Shown in pieces: positions 9,212 to 19,683 of a DNA stretch of 64,000 nt (position 1 is its first letter; each line of letters starts with the position of its first letter). This DNA is from Nitrospirota bacterium (GTDB lineage: Bacteria > Nitrospirota > Thermodesulfovibrionia > Thermodesulfovibrionales > Dissulfurispiraceae). The DNA is taken from positions 1 through 64,000 of the forward strand of contig JAJYXI010000062.1 of the NCBI GenBank assembly GCA_021791055.1. Reading direction: 5' to 3'. Under the pieces are notes generated by a model, which did no database searches, was not told the DNA's origin, and worked only from the letters and a program-made list of their open reading frames with translations. A program made the translations under genes and the position numbers.

Positions 9212-9778
9212 ATGGATAAACATTTGGCAAGGCTTGCTGAGATATATAAGGCAATAGACAATCTTTACGATGCAGCCATGAGGCATTACAATTTTAGCTG
9301 CGAGGGATGCACGGATAATTGCTGTGTCACTAAGTTTTATCATCACACCAATATAGAGGAGCTTTATCTTGCAGAGGGATTGGAAAGACTCGATGAAAAT
9401 AAAAAGAAAGAGGTTTTGTCCCGTGCAGAGGATGTTGTGAAGATTCATAATTCATCCCCTGAAGATGTAAGGGTTATGTGTCCTCTTAATGAAAATGGGA
9501 TATGCATTATATATGAGCATCGCCCCATGATATGCAGGATTCACGGCGTGCCATATCAGATGTTTAAGAAAAATATGTCCATAGAATTCGGCACTGGATG
9601 CTATAGGTTCATTAATGAAAAGCTGAACGAAAATATGCAGTATTTCATGTTCAACCGCACTGTTTTTTATGTTGAGATGGTAAAGGTGGAAAAGGAGTTG
9701 AGGGAGACTCTGGATATTACAGGGGATTATAAAAAGACCACGGCAGAGATGGTTGTGAGCATATTAAACCCAAATTGA
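9212..9778 (+). CDS. YkgJ family cysteine cluster protein
   Basis: CEGCTDNCCV...CPLNENGICIIYEHRPMICRIHG; RBS aaaggaga. Confidence 0.85.
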   Translation: MDKHLARLAEIYKAIDNLYDAAMRHYNFSCEGCTDNCCVTKFYHHTNIEELYLAEGLERLDENKKKEVLSRAEDVVKIHNSSPEDVRVMCPLNENGICIIYEHRPMICRIHGVPYQMFKKNMSIEFGTGCYRFINEKLNENMQYFMFNRTVFYVEMVKVEKELRETLDITGDYKKTTAEMVVSILNPN

Positions 9779-9786
9779 GCGATTTT

Positions 9787-9951
9787 ATGGATAGCAGGCA
9801 TGCCTCAAAGCCTTTAGTAAGTGTTGTTGCCAGTTTATCAAAAGATTACATATGATTTGCTTAATAAGTGACCACAGTAGTAGATGACGGGAAAGAGAAT
9901 GTGGTTTTAAAGTGCGTGGACTAAAGGCTTTTCGGCATACCTGCTGTCCAT
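9787..9951. repeat. Intergenic inverted-repeat element, family 1 copy A
   Basis: 31-nt arms (27/31 paired) 9787-9817 and 9921-9951; shares internal blocks with 30957-31126. Confidence 0.85.
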
Positions 9952-9994
9952 GTGATACAAAAAATAGCTCGATTTGGGCTAAAGGAGGCTTAGC

Positions 9995-10516
9995 ATTTCC
10001 CATATCATTATAGACGGATACAATGTCATCGGCATTTTTCACAGAGATATGGAAAAGGCGAGGGATGGGTTTGTCGATCTTTTGATGGATTACAAAAAAA
10101 TAAAGACACATGACATAACGGTGGTTTTTGACGGCTATAAAAATGGCGCAGGCACCGAGCATGTAGCAGTCCGCGGCGGCGTGAAGATTATCTATTCACG
10201 GCTTGGAGAGAGGGCTGATGATGTCATCAAGAGGATTATATCAAAGGACAGAAAGGAATGGATTGTGGTGAGCAACGACAGGGACATCGTCAATCACGCA
10301 TGGTCTGTAAATTCCATACCCATATCGTCCGAGAGGTTTTTTGAGATTGTTTCAATGAATGCAGGACAGGGTGTTGAGCAAACAAAGGAAGAAACTGCGG
10401 ATGAACTTTCCTATAAAGATTTTGAGGAGGGCGAATATTCACATGCTTCCAAAGGAAATCCCTACCAGCTTTCGAAAAAAGAAAAGGCAATAAGAAGGGC
10501 GTTGAGTAAGCTGTAA
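9995..10516 (+). CDS. NYN domain (YacP-like) RNA-binding/nuclease protein
   Basis: SHIIIDGYNVIGIFHRDM...VVFDGYKNGAGTEHVAVRGGVKIIYS...WIVVSNDRDIV; RBS aaaggagg 6 nt before ATT 9995. Confidence 0.82.
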   Translation: MSHIIIDGYNVIGIFHRDMEKARDGFVDLLMDYKKIKTHDITVVFDGYKNGAGTEHVAVRGGVKIIYSRLGERADDVIKRIISKDRKEWIVVSNDRDIVNHAWSVNSIPISSERFFEIVSMNAGQGVEQTKEETADELSYKDFEEGEYSHASKGNPYQLSKKEKAIRRALSKL

Positions 10517-10517
10517 T

Positions 10518-11402
10518 ATGGCAAAGTGGTTTTCGAAACTCAGACCTGCCGATACAATCACCGCTTTATTCAGTTTTTTCCTTCTGGTTCTGACCGCATT
10601 TTTTTATAGCAAAATCCCTTCTGCCCCTTATCTCATTCTCATATATTCATCGTTAATATTTTTTCAGTTGATACTTGTTTATCTGAGCAGGCTCAACTCC
10701 TTTCTCACATTGACACGGGACATAATATTCCCCGTCATCAGCGTGCTTATAATCTTCGACAGCCTCGGGCCTGTCGTCCACAATATCAATCCGCATGATA
10801 TTGACTATCTCCTCATAAGGCTTGATTATGTCATCTTCGGCTGTTATCCCACGATTCTTATGGAAAGGATTATGAATTCCGTGTTGACAGATGTATTGCA
10901 GGTCGCCTATTCCACATACTATTTTCTGCCCATAATACTTGGTGTTGTGCTGAAAATAAAAAAGAAAAATGAGGAGTTTGAAAAAACATTATTTTTAATA
11001 CTCCTCTGTTTCTATCTTTCCTATGTGGGCTATATACTCTTTCCAGCTCTCGGTCCACGATATGCCATGGATCATCTCCATGAAAAGACGCTTGGTGGTT
11101 TTCTTGTCTCAAAGCCAATTCAGGAAATATTGGATCTCCTCGAAGGAGTCAAAAGGGATGCATTCCCCAGCGGGCATACAGGCATCGCACTGACTGTATT
11201 GTTCTTGGCATACCGCTATGTAAGGGGACTTTCCTGGATAATGCTGCCGGCTGTAACACTTTTGATCTTTGCGACGGTATATCTCAGGTATCATTATGCA
11301 GTGGATGTGATTGGAGGTGTTCTACTGGCGGTTGTAACAATAGCTTTAGGTGAAGTATACTATGGGTTCTACAAAAGAAGAGATGGATTTACCGCACACT
11401 AA
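10518..11402 (+). CDS. PAP2-superfamily membrane phosphatase/transferase
   Basis: FPSGHTGIALTV and RYHYAVDVIGG motifs, TM segments. Confidence 0.85.
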   Translation: MAKWFSKLRPADTITALFSFFLLVLTAFFYSKIPSAPYLILIYSSLIFFQLILVYLSRLNSFLTLTRDIIFPVISVLIIFDSLGPVVHNINPHDIDYLLIRLDYVIFGCYPTILMERIMNSVLTDVLQVAYSTYYFLPIILGVVLKIKKKNEEFEKTLFLILLCFYLSYVGYILFPALGPRYAMDHLHEKTLGGFLVSKPIQEILDLLEGVKRDAFPSGHTGIALTVLFLAYRYVRGLSWIMLPAVTLLIFATVYLRYHYAVDVIGGVLLAVVTIALGEVYYGFYKRRDGFTAH

Positions 11403-11646
11403 GGTCAAAGACGGCATAATTATACAGGTGAAGGTTATCCCGCGCTCATCAAAGAAAGAGATAGCTGGAGTTGAGGACAATACGATAAAGATTAAGCTCA
11501 CTGCCCCTCCTGTGGAAGGCGCTGCAAATGAGCAGCTTATAGATCTGTTATCAGAGGAATTTAACATAAAAAAGAGCAGCATAATAATATTAAAGGGAGA
11601 ATCATCCCGTCACAAAACAGTAAAAATAGTGGGGGTAAATCTGTGA
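11350..11646 (+). CDS. DUF167/YggU family protein
   Basis: IQVKVIPRSSKKEIAGVEDNTIKIKLTAPPVEGAANEQLIDLL. Confidence 0.9.
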   Translation: MKYTMGSTKEEMDLPHTKVKDGIIIQVKVIPRSSKKEIAGVEDNTIKIKLTAPPVEGAANEQLIDLLSEEFNIKKSSIIILKGESSRHKTVKIVGVNL

Positions 11647-12491
11647 TTCAGAGTATGACAGGCTTCGGGACTTCGGAAAGAGAAGGGTTTAAGGTGGAGG
11701 TGCGCTCTTTAAACCACAGGTATATGGATATTTCTGTCAGAATGCCTTCTGTTCTGATGGAGCATGAGATGCCGATCAGAAACATTATCAAGGAGAGGTT
11801 TGCAAGGGGCAAGTTTGATGTTAATATATCATTTGCAGATAAGCGGCAGATGAAAATGGGCGTTAATAAGGAATTGGCAAAAGGCATTTATGATGCATTT
11901 TCGGACTTGCAGAAAGAATTATCCTTGCCCGGAGCTCTGAATATAGACTTCTTTTCAGGCTATAGAGAGATATTAGTGGCTGAAGAGCCCGAATACAATA
12001 CGGGTGCTTTATACAGTGCCCTCAATGATGCCATATCAAGAGTTGAGGAGATGCGGAAAAATGAGGGAGAAATATTGAAAAAAGAGTTAGAATACCGCCT
12101 TAAAAAACTTGAAGGCATACGCAATGAGATAGAAGTATTGTCAAAGGAGCTGGCAGCTCACTATAAAGAAACGCTTTCGAAAAAAATAGCAGAGCTTGTT
12201 TCAAATCTGGCCATAGACGAGACGAGGCTTGCACAGGAAGTCGCATTTATGGCACAGAAGAGCGATATTGCAGAAGAGCTGGCGAGGTTCAGCAGCCATA
12301 TACAGCAGTTTGGGGCCTCTCTGGCAAAGGGAGATGTCATTGGAAGAAAGCTTGATTTCCTTTTGCAGGAGATGAACAGGGAGGCAAATACAATAGCATC
12401 AAAGATGGATGATGTGAGGATTATAAACCTTTCCATCGAGATAAAGACGGATATTGAAAAGCTCAGGGAGCAGGTGCAGAATATCCAATAA
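11643..12491 (+). CDS. YicC family protein
   Basis: IQSMTGFG start and [19 protein letters not shown] end. Confidence 0.95.
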   Translation: MIQSMTGFGTSEREGFKVEVRSLNHRYMDISVRMPSVLMEHEMPIRNIIKERFARGKFDVNISFADKRQMKMGVNKELAKGIYDAFSDLQKELSLPGALNIDFFSGYREILVAEEPEYNTGALYSALNDAISRVEEMRKNEGEILKKELEYRLKKLEGIRNEIEVLSKELAAHYKETLSKKIAELVSNLAIDETRLAQEVAFMAQKSDIAEELARFSSHIQQFGASLAKGDVIGRKLDFLLQEMNREANTIASKMDDVRIINLSIEIKTDIEKLREQVQNIQ

Positions 12492-12498
12492 ATCAGGC

Positions 12499-12798
12499 AT
12501 GAAAAATATCCTTATAAATGTAGGTTTTGGCAATGTGGTGTCTGCAGGCAGGGTAGTGGCCATAGTAAACCCCGGCTCATTGCCTATTAAGAAGTTAAGG
12601 GAAGATGCGAGGGCAAGGGGCAAGCTTATTGATGCCACTGAGGGCAAGAAGACGCGTTCAATAATAGTTACCGACAGCGACCATATTATACTTTCTGCCA
12701 TTCAGGTCGAGACTGTAGCACAGAGGGTTTCCGGACAGAAAGGCTCTGAATTAAGAGGAGAGTCTGAAGAGATAGGATATGAGACAAAAAAAAGGTAA
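12499..12798 (+). CDS. DUF370/RemA-like regulatory protein
   Basis: [28 protein letters not shown]; start moved to [12 protein letters not shown]. Confidence 0.9.
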   Translation: MKNILINVGFGNVVSAGRVVAIVNPGSLPIKKLREDARARGKLIDATEGKKTRSIIVTDSDHIILSAIQVETVAQRVSGQKGSELRGESEEIGYETKKR

Positions 12799-13411
12799 TT
12801 TGTTTGTAATTTCTGCGCCCTCCGGCGCTGGAAAGACCACTCTCTGCCAGAAGCTGAGGGAGGTTATCCCCGACTTAAAATTTTCTGTGTCGTATACTAC
12901 CCGGAAGCCCCGCACAGGCGAGATAGATGGGGTGCATTACATTTTTATGGATGAGGATGAATTCCGTGCAATGATAGCAGACGGAGAATTTGTTGAGTGG
13001 GCTCAGGTGCACGGCAATTTTTATGGAACCTCTAAAAAGAGGATTGAAGATATGATAAATGGAGGTTTTGATGTAATATTGGATATAGATGTCCAGGGTG
13101 GACGGCAGATAAGGGAGCATTTTTCTGCCAATAATATAAATAATATTTTAATCTTTGTCCTGCCGCCTTCCATGGATACGCTAAAAAAGAGGCTTAAGGG
13201 CAGGATGAGCGATTCTGACGAGGTTATTAAAAAAAGGCTCAAGAATGCAACAGAAGAGATTAGGGAGTATAAAAATTACGATTATGTTATTATAAACGAT
13301 GTCTTTGAAGATGCTCTGAAGGAGATGGTTGCTATAATCATCGCTGAAAGGGCAAGGACATTAAAGATAGAAGAAGGCTGGGTAGAAGAAACTTTTTTAA
13401 AGCCGGAATAA
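12779..13411 (+). CDS. gmk: Guanylate kinase
   Basis: [28 protein letters not shown]. Confidence 0.97.
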   Translation: MRQKKGNLFVISAPSGAGKTTLCQKLREVIPDLKFSVSYTTRKPRTGEIDGVHYIFMDEDEFRAMIADGEFVEWAQVHGNFYGTSKKRIEDMINGGFDVILDIDVQGGRQIREHFSANNINNILIFVLPPSMDTLKKRLKGRMSDSDEVIKKRLKNATEEIREYKNYDYVIINDVFEDALKEMVAIIIAERARTLKIEEGWVEETFLKPE

Positions 13412-13428
13412 AATTAAGGAGGAATAGC

Positions 13429-13830
13429 ATGGATATTATATCTCTCCCTGTTGAATATAATAAAAAGGAGATAGAGAGCAGATACAGGCTTGTTGTAATC
13501 GCAGCACAGAGGGCAAGGGAGCTTTCGCTCGGAGCAGCACAGAAGGTTCAGACAAAGGCAAAAAAGGTGACCACAACCGCCCTTCTTGAAGCCATTTCAG
13601 GTGGTATAGAGTTCATTACAGGCGAAGAGGCAGTTGTTGCAAGGGAAAAGGCAGACAAGATAGATTACAAGAAGCTGATAGAAGAAAAGAGAAAACCCAT
13701 AGAGGATCTGTCCGAGCTCGAGAAAGACCTCAAGGTTTATCTTCATGAAAAGGGTGCAACAGAAAAGGCATTAGAAGAGCTTTTCGCCGAGACCGAAGAG
13801 GGTGAGGAAGCAGAAGCAGGCGAAGAGTAA
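13429..13830 (+). CDS. rpoZ: DNA-directed RNA polymerase omega subunit
   Basis: SRYRLVVIAAQRARELS omega motif, located after gmk. Confidence 0.9.
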   Translation: MDIISLPVEYNKKEIESRYRLVVIAAQRARELSLGAAQKVQTKAKKVTTTALLEAISGGIEFITGEEAVVAREKADKIDYKKLIEEKRKPIEDLSELEKDLKVYLHEKGATEKALEELFAETEEGEEAEAGEE

Positions 13831-13842
13831 AAAGGCGCTGCC

Positions 13843-15048
13843 GTGTTAAAGGACAGGTCTATACTTTTAGGTATTACGGGGAGTGTAGCCGCTTATAAGT
13901 CCATCGAGCTGATTAAGGGATTGAGACATGAAGGGGCCTCTGTTAAGGTTGTAATGACAGAGGCCTCAAAGCGTTTTATCACACCCCTTTCCATAGAATT
14001 GGCCACAGAATCGCCCATAGAGCCGGCATCAGGCAATAGCGTCTATTGCGATATGTTTGATTCTCCGCTCTCTCATGTGAGCCTTCCGGCAGATGCAGAT
14101 TTGTTCGTTGTCGCGCCCGCAACAGCCAATATAATAGGCAAATACGCAAATGGTATCGCAGATGACCTCTTAAGCACCGCATTACTGGCCTTTAATGGCA
14201 AGGTAATTATTGCACCTGCCATGAACTGGAGGATGTACGAAAATCCTGTCTTCCAGAAAAATCTCCAATACCTTGTTTCTATCGGAGTAAAGACTGTTGG
14301 GCCTGAAAGGGGAAGTCTCGCCTGCGGAGAGGAAGGCATTGGCAGGATGGCTGATATTGAAAAAATCATGGAGGCAATAAGAACTGCCCTTTCAAAGCAG
14401 GATATTGCCGGAGAAAAGGTCCTTGTTACAGCAGGGCCGACAAGGGAGGACATCGACCCGGTAAGATATATATCCAACAGGTCGTCAGGCAAGATGGGAT
14501 ATGCTATCGCAAAGATAGCCAAAAGAAGGGGCGCTGATGTTACGCTTATAAGCGGCCCTGTAGCGATAAAGCCTCCTGACGGGGTTGATGTCATTAATGT
14601 CGAGACAGCCAATGAGATGCATGCTGCTGTGATGGATAATATTTCACGGTCTTCCATATTCGTAATGTCTGCTGCAGTTGCAGACTTTATGCCTGCTGAA
14701 TCAAAGGGCAGAAAGATCGAGAAGAAGGAAGGGCTTTCATTGGATCTCATAAAAACCGGAGATATACTTGAAGATGCAGGCAGACTCAGAAACAAGCCGT
14801 TTATCGTGGGATTTGCTGCAGAAACAGGGCAGAGGCTTGACAGGGCAAGGAAAAAACTTGTGGATAAGAATATCGATGTGATTGTATTTAACGATGTATC
14901 CAAAAAAGGCTCTGGTTTTGATGTTGATACAAATGAGGTCGTGATTATAGACAAAAAAGCAGAGAAAAGGCTTCCCTTGATGAGCAAGGATGATGTGGCC
15001 ATAGCCCTGTTTGACAGGATAATCGAATTAAAGTATAACAATGGATAA
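13843..15048 (+). CDS. coaBC: Phosphopantothenoylcysteine decarboxylase / phosphopantothenate-cysteine ligase
   Basis: GITGSVAAYKSIEL; VTAGPTREDIDPVRYISNRSSGKMGYA. Confidence 0.97.
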   Translation: MLKDRSILLGITGSVAAYKSIELIKGLRHEGASVKVVMTEASKRFITPLSIELATESPIEPASGNSVYCDMFDSPLSHVSLPADADLFVVAPATANIIGKYANGIADDLLSTALLAFNGKVIIAPAMNWRMYENPVFQKNLQYLVSIGVKTVGPERGSLACGEEGIGRMADIEKIMEAIRTALSKQDIAGEKVLVTAGPTREDIDPVRYISNRSSGKMGYAIAKIAKRRGADVTLISGPVAIKPPDGVDVINVETANEMHAAVMDNISRSSIFVMSAAVADFMPAESKGRKIEKKEGLSLDLIKTGDILEDAGRLRNKPFIVGFAAETGQRLDRARKKLVDKNIDVIVFNDVSKKGSGFDVDTNEVVIIDKKAEKRLPLMSKDDVAIALFDRIIELKYNNG

Positions 15049-15565
15049 GAATATGGACGACAGTTTGTATATCAAGAGACTTAAGGAGAGGCTAAGGCAG
15101 AAGCCGGCTTCAAAGGTCTTCTTATCCCTTGCCGAAGAACTGAGAAAAAAGGACAGAATGGATGAGGCAATAGCGGTCATTGTTAATGGAATAAAGAAAA
15201 ACCCTGACTTCATTGCTGCACGGCTTACCCTCGGGAGATGGTATTTCCTGAGCAATATGATTGCTGAGGCGCAAAAGGAGTTTTCCGAGGTCATCAAAAG
15301 GTCTCCTGATAATATTTTTGCCGGCAAGTGGCTCGCTGAGGCGAAAAAAAGGGCTGATGTTTTTGATAATACTGCGTCTGATTTTCAGGCCAAAGACAGA
15401 GATGTCATAGCAAACAGGTTAAATAAATTCATGGAAGGAATAAAAAGCCACTTTGATCAGACAGCATCGCTGCATAGAAACAGAGATGCTGTTGTAAATC
15501 GTCTTGAGAAATTTTTGGAAACGATAAAAATTCGTTTTGCCGCATCGTCTGAGAATCCCCTCTAA
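15041..15565 (+). CDS. Tetratricopeptide repeat protein
   Basis: TPR-like repeats (FLSLAEELRKKDRMDEAIAVIVNGIKKNPDF). Confidence 0.75.
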   Translation: MDKNMDDSLYIKRLKERLRQKPASKVFLSLAEELRKKDRMDEAIAVIVNGIKKNPDFIAARLTLGRWYFLSNMIAEAQKEFSEVIKRSPDNIFAGKWLAEAKKRADVFDNTASDFQAKDRDVIANRLNKFMEGIKSHFDQTASLHRNRDAVVNRLEKFLETIKIRFAASSENPL

Positions 15566-15583
15566 TTTTAAAAGGTATCCTGA

Positions 15584-16651
15584 GTGACAAATTCAAGGAA
15601 AATAGATATTCAGAGAATTATCGGATTAAAAAGGCTTGATGGTTTTTTGATCAGCAACATCAAGAATATCCGCTATCTTACAGGGTTTACAGGCTCTTCA
15701 GGCTTTATCATCATTACAAAAAATAATCGGTTGTTTTTTACGGATTTTCGCTACAAGGAGCAGGCAGGTGCAGAGATTCATGGCTGGGAGATAAGCATAG
15801 AAAAAGGCAAGAGGATTAATATTATTCGAAGCCTTATTAAAAAGCTGGGGATTAAAAATCTCGGCTTTGAGAAATCCATGTCATATGAATTTTATGAGCT
15901 TTTAAAGGAATTGCCTGTGACATTAATTCCCCAGAAAAATCTTGTCGAAAACTTGAGAAAGGTTAAAAACGAGGAAGAGGTCAATAATATAAAAGAGGCT
16001 GTTAAGAGGGCTGAGAACGCATTTCTTAAGGTGAAGCCGAGAATAAAGGCAGGAGCAAAGGAAAGAGAGATTGCACTGAGGCTTGAGGAGTGGCTTAAAA
16101 AAACAGGATGCAGAAGAATCCCGTTTGATATAATAATAGCTTCTGGAAAGAACTCCTCAATGCCCCATGCAAGACCGACAGAAAAGAAGATAGAAAAGGG
16201 AGATTTTGTTATAATTGACTGGGGCGGAGAGGCAAATGGATATTATTCTGATATGACAAGGACACTCCTTATGAACGGCAAGGACCTTTCTGAAAAGATA
16301 AGGGTTTATAATGCAGTTAACGATGCCAGACAAAAGGCAATTAAATCCGTAAGGGAAGGTCTGAAGACTCAGGATATCGACAGAGTTGCCAGAAATGCAA
16401 TAAAAAGGGCAGGATACGGCGAGTTCTTCGGCCACGGGACAGGACACGGAGTGGGTCTTGATGTCCATGAGCATCCGCATGTATCATGGACTAAGGGCGA
16501 GAGGATTCTCAATGGAATGGTTTTCACTATAGAGCCGGGAATATATATACCTGAACTTGGCGGCGTAAGAATAGAGGATATGGTTTTGGTGAAGGATGGA
16601 AGGGGAGCTGCATTAACGGGACTTAGCAGAGGACTTGAGATAATTAAGTAG
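15584..16651 (+). CDS. Xaa-Pro aminopeptidase (M24 family)
   Basis: FGHGTGHGVGLDVHE, VFTIEPGIYIP. Confidence 0.95.
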   Translation: MTNSRKIDIQRIIGLKRLDGFLISNIKNIRYLTGFTGSSGFIIITKNNRLFFTDFRYKEQAGAEIHGWEISIEKGKRINIIRSLIKKLGIKNLGFEKSMSYEFYELLKELPVTLIPQKNLVENLRKVKNEEEVNNIKEAVKRAENAFLKVKPRIKAGAKEREIALRLEEWLKKTGCRRIPFDIIIASGKNSSMPHARPTEKKIEKGDFVIIDWGGEANGYYSDMTRTLLMNGKDLSEKIRVYNAVNDARQKAIKSVREGLKTQDIDRVARNAIKRAGYGEFFGHGTGHGVGLDVHEHPHVSWTKGERILNGMVFTIEPGIYIPELGGVRIEDMVLVKDGRGAALTGLSRGLEIIK

Positions 16652-16662
16652 GAGGTGCAATA

Positions 16663-17223
16663 TTGATTGCAACAAGTGATTTCAGGAAAGGTAAAAAGAT
16701 AGAATACAAAGGAGAGCCTTGTGAGATTGTCGACTTTCAGCATGTAAAGATGGGACGGGGCGGGGCTGTGGTGCGGACAAAGCTAAAAAGTCTCAGGACA
16801 GGCAATGTCCTCGAAGATACTTTTAGGTCGGGCGAGAAATTCGAGGCGCCGAGCCTCGAAGAAAAAGACATGCAGTATCTTTACGAGCAAGATGACCTGC
16901 ACTATTTCATGGACATGGAATCATATGAGCAGATTCCCCTTACTTCCGCCCAGTTCGGCGATGCAAAGAAGTTCATAAAAGAAAATATGACAGTCAAAAT
17001 CCTTTATTACAAAGGCGAGCCCATGAGTGTGGAGCCTCCAATGTTTGTCGAACTCGCGGTAGCGGATACAGAGCCTGCATTTAAAGGAGATACCGCATCG
17101 GGAGGAAGCAAGCCTGCAAAGCTTGAAACAGGGGCGGTTGTTAAAGTTCCCTTCCATATACAGATAGGGGATGTGTTAAAGATTGATACAAGGACAGCAG
17201 AGTATATAGAGAAAGTGAAGTAG
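16663..17223 (+). CDS. efp: Elongation factor P
   Basis: TSDFRKGKKIEYKGEPCEIVDFQHVKMGRGGAVVRTKLKSLRTG; TTG start. Confidence 0.97.
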   Translation: MIATSDFRKGKKIEYKGEPCEIVDFQHVKMGRGGAVVRTKLKSLRTGNVLEDTFRSGEKFEAPSLEEKDMQYLYEQDDLHYFMDMESYEQIPLTSAQFGDAKKFIKENMTVKILYYKGEPMSVEPPMFVELAVADTEPAFKGDTASGGSKPAKLETGAVVKVPFHIQIGDVLKIDTRTAEYIEKVK

Positions 17224-17235
17224 GGGGAGGCCATA

Positions 17236-17679
17236 ATGGAATTGGAAGATTTAAAGGAGTTGATGGGTCTTTTAAAGGATACGGATGTAACAGAATTGCA
17301 GATAGAAAAGGATGGGGTTAAGGTTAAGATTAAACGGGAGAAGTTTTTTGGCCATTTGGAGCTTCAGCCGGCCATTTCAGAGAGGAGAGAGGTCAAGAAA
17401 GAAGAAGTAGTGGTAGAAACTGAGACAGAGGGAAGGCTTTTGACTGTTACATCTCCGATAGTAGGGACATTTTACAGGGCGCCGTCTCCAGAAGCAGAGC
17501 CTTTTGTTGATTTCGGCGCAAAGGTAAAGAAGGGACAGGTCATCTGCGTTATTGAGGCGATGAAGCTGATGAATGAGATAGAGAGCGAAGTTGACGGTGT
17601 TGTTGTGAGGATTCTTGTTGAAAACGGACATCCTGTGGAATATGGAGAACCGCTCTTTCTGGTAGAGCCGATAGGTTAG
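17236..17679 (+). CDS. accB: Biotin carboxyl carrier protein of acetyl-CoA carboxylase
   Basis: [19 protein letters not shown] biotin motif. Confidence 0.96.
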   Translation: MELEDLKELMGLLKDTDVTELQIEKDGVKVKIKREKFFGHLELQPAISERREVKKEEVVVETETEGRLLTVTSPIVGTFYRAPSPEAEPFVDFGAKVKKGQVICVIEAMKLMNEIESEVDGVVVRILVENGHPVEYGEPLFLVEPIG

Positions 17680-17687
17680 GTGAATTT

Positions 17688-19088
17688 ATGAAACTCTTTA
17701 AAAAGATACTTATTGCAAATAGAGGAGAGATTGCTGTAAGGATTATCCGTGCATGCAGGGAGCTCGGCATCAGGACTGTTGCCATATTTTCTGACATAGA
17801 GAGGGATGCCCTCCATGTAAGGCTTGCAGATGAATCCATATGCATAGGCCCTGCAAGCTCTAAGCACAGCTATCTCAATATCCCTGCAATACTCAGCGCT
17901 GCAGAAGTAACGGACTCTGAAGCGATTCATCCCGGTTACGGGTTTTTATCAGAGAACCCACAGTTTGCAGAGGCATGTGCAACATCTGGAATTACATTCA
18001 TAGGCCCGACTCCTGAAAATATAAAAATCGGCGGAGATAAGGCAAAGGCGCGTCAGGTTTTGAAAAGACGCGGCATCCCTGTTGTGCCCGGCAGTGACGG
18101 CCCTGTTCCTTCGGAAGAGGCAGCGGTAAAGATAGCACAGAAGATAGGATTCCCTGTGATAATAAAGGCCTCTGCCGGAGGTGGTGGCCGCGGCATGAGG
18201 ATAGTCAGGGAAGAGCAGGAGCTTTCACAGGCATTTCACATGGCTCAGAGGGAGTCGCTCGCTGCCTTCGGAAGCAGCGAAATATATGTAGAGAAATATC
18301 TTCCTTCAATAAGACATGTGGAAGCCCAGATAATCTCAGACGGCAAAAATGTCGTGCATCTTGGAGAGCGTGACTGCTCCATACAGAGGAGGCATCAGAA
18401 GCTCATAGAAGAGGCCCCTTCTCCTATTTCGACAGCAAAGTTCCGCAAGACTATAGGAGAGCTTGCTGTAAGGGCTGCAAAGGCAATGAAATACCATAAT
18501 GTAGGAACCATCGAGTTCATTGTAGATCAGGACCAGAATATATACTTCATGGAGGTAAACACAAGGGTTCAGGTGGAGCACCCTGTGACAGAGGAAATCA
18601 CAGGAGTGGATATAATCAAAGAGCAGATAAGGATTGCTGCGGGATTCCCTCTTTCTTACAAGCAGAACCAGATAAAGCCTTCAGGCCATTCAATAGAATG
18701 CAGGATAAATGCAGAAGACCCTGAGAGGTTCATCCCGTGTCCGGGCAAGCTGACGCTCTTTTCTCCTCCAGGCGGCCCCGGCGTGAGGGTCGATACTGCC
18801 GCATATACAGGATGGGTGGTTCCTTCTCAGTATGACTCGATGATTGCAAAGCTGATTGTCTACGGCAAAAACAGGGAAGAGGCCATTGCAAAGATGAAGA
18901 GGGCATTGGACGAATTTATAATTGAGGGGATAAAGACCACAATTCCGTTCCATAAAAAGGTGCTCAATCATCCTGATTTCATAAAGGGCAACTTCAGCAC
19001 GGACTTTATAGACAGGATGAACAATCCGGAAACCAACGGTAATGGCAATAAATTAGCGGGTCTTGTCGAAAGCAGTGAAGAGGCTTAG
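17688..19088 (+). CDS. accC: Biotin carboxylase
   Basis: [32 protein letters not shown]. Confidence 0.97.
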   Translation: MKLFKKILIANRGEIAVRIIRACRELGIRTVAIFSDIERDALHVRLADESICIGPASSKHSYLNIPAILSAAEVTDSEAIHPGYGFLSENPQFAEACATSGITFIGPTPENIKIGGDKAKARQVLKRRGIPVVPGSDGPVPSEEAAVKIAQKIGFPVIIKASAGGGGRGMRIVREEQELSQAFHMAQRESLAAFGSSEIYVEKYLPSIRHVEAQIISDGKNVVHLGERDCSIQRRHQKLIEEAPSPISTAKFRKTIGELAVRAAKAMKYHNVGTIEFIVDQDQNIYFMEVNTRVQVEHPVTEEITGVDIIKEQIRIAAGFPLSYKQNQIKPSGHSIECRINAEDPERFIPCPGKLTLFSPPGGPGVRVDTAAYTGWVVPSQYDSMIAKLIVYGKNREEAIAKMKRALDEFIIEGIKTTIPFHKKVLNHPDFIKGNFSTDFIDRMNNPETNGNGNKLAGLVESSEEA

Positions 19089-19683
19089 CCGCATCTGTTT
19101 TATAACCGGTTCTGAAAATATAGAGAGTGCGGTTCCGCTAATATTAGAAGCAGGCATAAGGTGGGTTCAATATCGCGAAAAAAACAAGACAAGAAGAGAG
19201 ATGTTTTTTGATGCTCTGAAGCTCAGGGAGATTACAAGGAACTTTGGTGTGTGCTTCATAGTGAATGATTATGCAGACATTGCCCTTGCTGTGGATGCTG
19301 ACGGCGTGCATCTGGGTCAGGACGACCTTCCGATAAAAGAGGCGAGAAGGATCATGGGCAGCAGGATTATTGGAATATCTACTCGCAATGTGCAGGAGGC
19401 GGTTGAGGCAGAGAGGGATGGCGCTGATTATATCGGATTCGGCTCTATTTTTCTTACAACAACAAAAGAGGACACAGTGCTTCAGGGATTAGATGCGTTA
19501 AGAAGGATAAGGCAATCGGTAAAAATCCCGGTTGTGGCAATAGGCGGAATAAATACGGATAATGTGAAGGCCGTATTTGATGCAGGATGCGATGGGGTTG
19601 CCGTATCATCATGGCTTTTGAGAGGGGATATTAAGGAGAATGCAAGGAGATTTCTATCCATCATAGAGGAGGTTCAGCGATGA
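19063..19683 (+). CDS. thiE: Thiamine-phosphate synthase
   Basis: [38 protein letters not shown]. Confidence 0.94.
   Translation: MSKAVKRLSRICFITGSENIESAVPLILEAGIRWVQYREKNKTRREMFFDALKLREITRNFGVCFIVNDYADIALAVDADGVHLGQDDLPIKEARRIMGSRIIGISTRNVQEAVEAERDGADYIGFGSIFLTTTKEDTVLQGLDALRRIRQSVKIPVVAIGGINTDNVKAVFDAGCDGVAVSSWLLRGDIKENARRFLSIIEEVQR

Noticed and set aside
14073-15041. 322-aa minus-strand ORF opposite coaBC
   Set aside because: Ser/Thr/Ile-rich mirror ORF with no domain; coaBC on the plus strand is certain
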